A stretch of 64,000 nucleotides of DNA, taken from NCBI GenBank assembly GCA_011525295.1, contig WTGV01000019.1, forward strand, positions 1-64,000, in the 5' to 3' direction. The notes beneath the pieces are model-generated. The model saw nothing but the letters and a program-made list of their open reading frames with translations, had not been told where the DNA came from and searched no databases. Shown here piece after piece: positions 59,988 through 64,000 of this stretch (positions within the stretch are counted from its first letter, which is position 1; each line of letters begins with the position of its first letter). Both the position numbers and the translations under genes were made by a program. Source of the DNA: Pseudomonadales bacterium. Its GTDB lineage: Bacteria; Pseudomonadota; Gammaproteobacteria; Pseudomonadales; Azotimanducaceae.

Positions 59988-60358
59988 GACCTATTGTTCC
60001 TCATTAAAACTTAGTAGCCAGTCGAGCACTGGCATACATGAATTCTCCTCGACACACATTTCTTAAACAGAAACGCACATTCAAGTTTGACCCTCAATCT
60101 GGCAACCGAAATGGGACAGTTCGAGAATCGCACGTTCAACTTGCTCACCCTGAATCCTATCGAACATCGGGCGAATTTCGTTCTTAGTGGACGAAGTCGC
60201 TCGCGCATCGAACGCGCTTAGTGTAGGAATATTTTACCCTTTTTCCACTGAGAAAAGTAATACGCAGCTTGTGTTTGTTACAACAAGTAGTCTTGGTACC
60301 GCACACTGAGAGTGTCGAAGTATTTTGGAAAATCGTCTGGGGTGAAGTTATGTTGAGC
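59988..60358. promoter_or_regulatory. Intergenic region upstream of the TonB-dependent receptor
   Basis: About 370 nt without a credible gene; short frames here look random. It should carry the receptor promoter. On the minus strand a TAAAAT element lies at about 60226-60231, but with no good -35. No Fur- or riboswitch-like structure was recognised. Confidence 0.35.
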
Positions 60359-61936
60359 TTAGTCGTAGACCACTCGAAAACCAATCGTTTCAGAGCGGTG
60401 ATTCAAGGTTACCTTGCGTCCAAAAATAGTCTGGCTTGTCACTACGCCCGGTAGTATCCAGTTACCACCTTGCACCCACATCGTGATCGCGCCACGATCA
60501 ACAGTTACGGAACGCGTCCATTCCGACACGTTTCCAGCGAGGTGGCGGATACCGGTAGATGTTTGATCTAGATTCTCACTATCGCAGACCACGAGTTTTC
60601 CGGTCTCGTCATCTCCAGTCGCCGCGAATCCGGTCTCGTATCGATCTCCCCAAGGATAAAGTAGTCCTTCGGGTCCTGACGCGACCGCTCGCCACTCTTC
60701 GGCAGTGGGCAGACGTCCTCCAGACCAACGGGCGAACGCATCGGCTGACCACCAACTGACGCCAGTGACTGGATACTCAGGATTTCTTTGTTGACTTTCC
60801 CAGTTCAGTGGAACGTAGGAGTGCCCAGAAGGTTCATCAGTGTTTCGATACAGACCCATGTTTACCAGTGGATCTTTGAGAAATTCACCATAGTCTTCTC
60901 TGCTGACTTCACATCGGTCTATCCGTATTTGTTGTGGGAACTGCTTTGTTGACCGTACCAGTTTTTGAATGGGGATTTCAGCATGTTCGGGAATTTTGGT
61001 AACAAAATGCGTGACACGAGCTTCTGGTGTAATTCCTACTTGATATACCCCACCCCGAATTGTTGTCGTGCGACCAAGGAACGCGTCCCACGGGAGGATA
61101 CGCCAAGGAGCTTCGTCGTACACACACCGAAATCCTAAGTGATGGCTCTGTACGTCGGGGCTGATTTCAAGCCATGCTGCGCTTAAGGCATAGAGTTCTC
61201 GAGCTCGGGTACGTACCGTAGGAGCACCGTGCACCGGTATGTAGCCCGACCGGCTGAGTAACGCCGGGGCAGAGGTCCCGGAGGTCCACTCCATGACGTT
61301 GTTGGCTAAGTCGTGCACACCGTTTGGCGTGTCGGACTCGGGAAATTTTCCGCAGGTTTGTTGCGCGTTCCGATCGGGTTCCATGTAAGGCCACGGCGTA
61401 CCGCGCCAGTCATTCCCCCAAGGATAGAGTCGCCCTTCTGTTCCTCGTGCGGCAATCTCTAATTCTTCAGACGTGGGCAAACGGCCGCCAATTTCAGCAC
61501 AGTATTGGGTCGCACCAGCATGCGTGACTCCACTGGCGGGAGAGTTGAGTCGACCCGCGGTGCGATGTCCGGTTGACAACGACCAGAGCCATTGAGGAGG
61601 TTCATCCATTCCGCCCGTGTAGATTGGCGTGTACCAACGCACGAAGCGTTCGTAATTTTCTTGTGTTACTTCACAGTTGTCGATACGAAAAGTATCTACG
61701 GCGACGGTTCGTAATGGTCTTTGTAAGCGTAATCTGAGCTCACTGTTCAGAGCACCGGTCTCTAGAGCTGCAAGAACCTTGTCATCAATGTATTGAGCCG
61801 TTTCGTTTTCACTCAATTCGAGTCCTAAAGAGACCCGACGGGCATCAATATCGGTGCGCCCTATGTTGAGTAACGTGACTGTCAGCAGAGCGAATATAAG
61901 TAGTGCGAGCACTACGATCGGAATCCGCCATGACAT
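60359..61936 (-). CDS. Membrane-anchored protein with two formylglycine-generating-enzyme-like domains
   Basis: 525 residues from the ATG at 61936, which overlaps the upstream stop (TGATG); a longer frame to 62041 is inside the preceding gene. A membrane helix (RIPIVVLALLIFALLTVTLL, about 4-23) anchors two tandem FGE/SUMF-type domains. The first has NCEVTQENYERFV, GGRLPTSEELEIAARG, YPWGNDW and NNVMEWTSG. The second has RCEVSREDYGEF, VTGVSWWSADAFARW, GGRLPTAEEWRAVASG, YPWGD and GNVSEWTRS. I see no sulfatase nearby, so they may be ligand-binding or structural rather than formylglycine-forming. Confidence 0.82.
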   Translation of the reverse strand: MSWRIPIVVLALLIFALLTVTLLNIGRTDIDARRVSLGLELSENETAQYIDDKVLAALETGALNSELRLRLQRPLRTVAVDTFRIDNCEVTQENYERFVRWYTPIYTGGMDEPPQWLWSLSTGHRTAGRLNSPASGVTHAGATQYCAEIGGRLPTSEELEIAARGTEGRLYPWGNDWRGTPWPYMEPDRNAQQTCGKFPESDTPNGVHDLANNVMEWTSGTSAPALLSRSGYIPVHGAPTVRTRARELYALSAAWLEISPDVQSHHLGFRCVYDEAPWRILPWDAFLGRTTTIRGGVYQVGITPEARVTHFVTKIPEHAEIPIQKLVRSTKQFPQQIRIDRCEVSREDYGEFLKDPLVNMGLYRNTDEPSGHSYVPLNWESQQRNPEYPVTGVSWWSADAFARWSGGRLPTAEEWRAVASGPEGLLYPWGDRYETGFAATGDDETGKLVVCDSENLDQTSTGIRHLAGNVSEWTRSVTVDRGAITMWVQGGNWILPGVVTSQTIFGRKVTLNHRSETIGFRVVYD

Positions 61937-63669
61937 CAGGCGCGGCGCAGTCCCGGTCGCCAGAAGATCAAAATTGCCCCCACTGCGAGCGCGAGTAGAA
62001 CATACAGCGTCACTAGCCAAGTCTTCACACCGAAGAACCAACCTTCGGTCGCAGGAGTAATTTCTTGAGCGCCGATGTATATTCTGTTGCTGTCCGCATC
62101 AACCGCGAGTAATCCGTATTCGTCGATTGAGCCATACACAAATCCGACAATGATGTCGTTCATAGTCATAGAAACATAAGCAACGGCTCGCCACGAAAGT
62201 TCTGAAGTGGGAGTGTCTGATTCTGGCATGAGTAGTACAGCTCCACGGTGTAGATCAACTTGGAGCCCTTCCCATACATCCGGATACTTGTTCAAACTCA
62301 GTCTCAGAAAGGCGGCTTGAGAGGACAAGTCAGTTTGCGATTCGTCGGTAAGTACTTCGACATCATAAAGCAAGCGGTTTGGTACGACTCTAATCTGCGC
62401 GTAGTCAAGATCGTCAACCGTGCTGAGGTTTACCTCCAGAGGTTCGAGAGGCGTATCTTCATCAACTGTCCCCGAATACGTCAGTAAACTCTGCAGCAAG
62501 CTCTCGACGATCGCGTAGTCCTCATCTGGCAGTGCATCGATGCGCTCAACATTGTTGGTCAATTCCATCATATAGTCTTGAATCAGTTTAGTAGGTGGCT
62601 GATCGTCGTCCAACATATTCTGGATGTCGATTAAGAAAATCAATACCGCATAAAGAATCTGATCTGGGTCGGGTAACTCGAGAGGGATCCCCTCCCCATT
62701 TTGGTTTTGCGAATCGGGGTCGGCGAGTCTGATGCTAAAGGTATCGTTGTCGACAGGTTGTGAAAAGTTGTTATTTGCATTAGATGGACCTGGAGGTCCC
62801 GATCCTTGGGTCGGCGAACGAGCAGATGGAAAACTGCCCATTGCACTGGGATCGAAGCGATCGACTGGCGCGCCTTGACCAAGGCTCGATCCTTCCGGAA
62901 CATCGGGATTGGTAACTGTCGCATTGTTCGCCGGGTCGGTAGGCTCGCCGGTTGTTCCCTCTTCCGGTGGCCAACTTGGGGTCGTTTCGTCGTCTGTTTG
63001 GTCTTGGTCGTTCGAATTGCCGCCAATCCAACCTTCTAATTCAGGTAATCCTGGTAGTTCTGCTAAATTTGCTCCTTCCAACCGTGCACAGTCTTCGAAG
63101 CTCACGCCAGGTGGACAATCTGCAGCGGATCCTGAGCCAGCCAGTCCACCAGAGCCACCAACAAAGTGCCAGTGCCATATATTTAAGCCGTGGTCCTTGA
63201 GAATTGACATCACTAGGTAGTAGGTACCTACATCGTATATATCCCCTCGAATGGAATGTTGTGCAGATTCATTGATCCCTTCCAAGAAAAGATCCAGAGT
63301 ATTCGGTTTTTCTAGGAGTTGTTCCCGCGTCCAAACAGTACCTGAATAGGGATCGCGGACCAACGTTCGATGAAACTCCAATACAGGCATGACTTCGGGG
63401 TGCCAAATCTGATCAATCTGCGCGGTCTCGTAGTCGTGCAGTTGCGCGGGTGAGCTCGCAGCCAAGCGATTCAGTACCAAGGACGTGCTAAATTCCCGCG
63501 TCATTACGGTCGCGATTTCTTGAACTTTTTCGGTATACCGTTCTTCCTTTTCCGCTCGCACAGCAATACTGATCACAATTACGATGATCAACACGGCGAC
63601 GCCGTTCGCGAGGATGTCGACCAAAGCGATCCCTGCGAAATTTGGAATACGCGCGGCTGGTGAACTCAT
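61936..63669 (-). CDS. Large envelope protein with TolR/MotB-like N-terminal membrane segment
   Basis: A 577-residue protein. The N-terminal helix (about 15-37; ALVDILANGVAVLIIVIVIS) carries an Asp (D18) near its cytoplasmic end, as in TolR/ExbD/MotB proton-channel partners, followed by a charged amphipathic stretch. Residues about 165-330 are low-complexity (Gly, Ser, Asn, Pro, Asp, Gln), and a second membrane helix is near 545-570 with a basic tail. The middle domain is unrecognised. It overlaps its neighbours by 4 nt upstream (ATGA) and 1 nt downstream (TGATG). The TolR-like role is inferred. Confidence 0.6.
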   Translation of the reverse strand: MSSPAARIPNFAGIALVDILANGVAVLIIVIVISIAVRAEKEERYTEKVQEIATVMTREFSTSLVLNRLAASSPAQLHDYETAQIDQIWHPEVMPVLEFHRTLVRDPYSGTVWTREQLLEKPNTLDLFLEGINESAQHSIRGDIYDVGTYYLVMSILKDHGLNIWHWHFVGGSGGLAGSGSAADCPPGVSFEDCARLEGANLAELPGLPELEGWIGGNSNDQDQTDDETTPSWPPEEGTTGEPTDPANNATVTNPDVPEGSSLGQGAPVDRFDPSAMGSFPSARSPTQGSGPPGPSNANNNFSQPVDNDTFSIRLADPDSQNQNGEGIPLELPDPDQILYAVLIFLIDIQNMLDDDQPPTKLIQDYMMELTNNVERIDALPDEDYAIVESLLQSLLTYSGTVDEDTPLEPLEVNLSTVDDLDYAQIRVVPNRLLYDVEVLTDESQTDLSSQAAFLRLSLNKYPDVWEGLQVDLHRGAVLLMPESDTPTSELSWRAVAYVSMTMNDIIVGFVYGSIDEYGLLAVDADSNRIYIGAQEITPATEGWFFGVKTWLVTLYVLLALAVGAILIFWRPGLRRA

Positions 63670-64000
63670 AACGTGCGATCTGCGTGTTCTTTAATGTACT
63701 CAGGGATTTCGTCAAGCATAACGGACTTGAGGAATTCATTGTCAGTGATGACCCAACCAATGCTGATAGTTTGACTGGGCCACATTGATCTGAGGCAGTT
63801 TCTAGCTTCCGCCATCGTTGGAACGCTGCCTTCCGTAATAAAAAACAGGAGTTGATCACCCTGTTGTCGGTAGACTCGTTCCGCGTAGTCGCGATATGCA
63901 CTGCCGACATCGCAAATCGAGCCTCGATCGACACCTTCAGCAGTTTCAACGATGCGGATCGACTCTGGAAACACAATGATCGAATACCCAGAGCTACCGT
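63666..64000 (-). CDS. Partial protein of the FGE operon, truncated at the right edge
   Basis: The frame is open to the window end, so the N-terminus is missing. The visible 111 residues include GSSGYSIIVFPESIRIVE, DQLLFFITEGSVPTMAEARN and a terminal DEIPEYIKEHADRTL. The fold pattern recalls the periplasmic part of ExbD/TolR-like proteins but is not diagnostic. The stop overlaps the next gene in ATGA, placing it in one operon with the two genes to its left. A GTG at 63974 is not a convincing start because coding continues beyond it. Confidence 0.6.
   Translation of the reverse strand, partial: GSSGYSIIVFPESIRIVETAEGVDRGSICDVGSAYRDYAERVYRQQGDQLLFFITEGSVPTMAEARNCLRSMWPSQTISIGWVITDNEFLKSVMLDEIPEYIKEHADRTL

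Overview
The window is origin-proximal chromosome of a Gammaproteobacterium that I cannot place to genus. The order rpmH-rnpA-yidD-yidC-mnmE, mnmG-rsmG-parA-parB, atpIBEFHAGDC, glmU-glmS is the classical gammaproteobacterial origin neighbourhood. Ubiquinone (ubiA), LPS (waaA), TolC and TonB-receptor genes fit a Gram-negative aerobe. GTG and TTG starts are common. No rRNA, tRNA or CRISPR array was seen.

Layout. Positions 1-545 hold a non-coding origin-like stretch with DnaA boxes. Positions 546-19296 are a compact housekeeping block on the + strand: ribosomal protein L34, RNase P protein, membrane insertase, tRNA modification, chromosome partition, the complete F-type ATP synthase operon, and UDP-GlcNAc/glucosamine-6-P synthesis. 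The one interruption is a start-less HicB-like antitoxin relic between mnmE and mnmG.

Positions about 19297-37878, between glmS and uvrD, are an accessory island. It starts just behind glmS, the place where Tn7-like elements attach. It holds (a) an MjaI-like (CTAG-type) restriction enzyme converging on an N4-cytosine methyltransferase, (b) a BstYI/BglII-like restriction-modification pair translationally coupled to the end of a dead IS1595-family transposase, (c) an orphan paralogue of the first methyltransferase, (d) a 1200-residue ABC-permease/M1-peptidase-like fusion whose zinc motif is lost, (e) a Cys-rich protein broken by one in-frame TGA, (f) two tandem membrane-anchored alpha-solenoid paralogues, the first frameshifted at a CAAT repeat, and (g) three tandem nucleotidyltransferase-HEPN fusions, one broken by an amber codon. 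Much of the island is therefore defence or toxin-like cargo in decay.

Positions 37879-56562 return to mixed housekeeping genes: uvrD, a TRAP transporter with dctP convergent on dctMQ, ubiA, a small rubredoxin, recG, ridA, spoT, rpoZ, tolC, waaA, a small heat-shock protein, a secreted S9 peptidase and rtcB. The spoT product has lost the catalytic Glu of its (p)ppGpp synthetase domain while keeping the hydrolase HD motif. Positions 56691-64000 hold a large TonB-dependent receptor and the 3' part of an operon on the - strand. That operon couples a protein with a TolR/MotB-like membrane segment to a membrane-anchored double formylglycine-generating-enzyme-like protein, and it runs off the right edge. 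This is the least explained multi-gene unit in the window.
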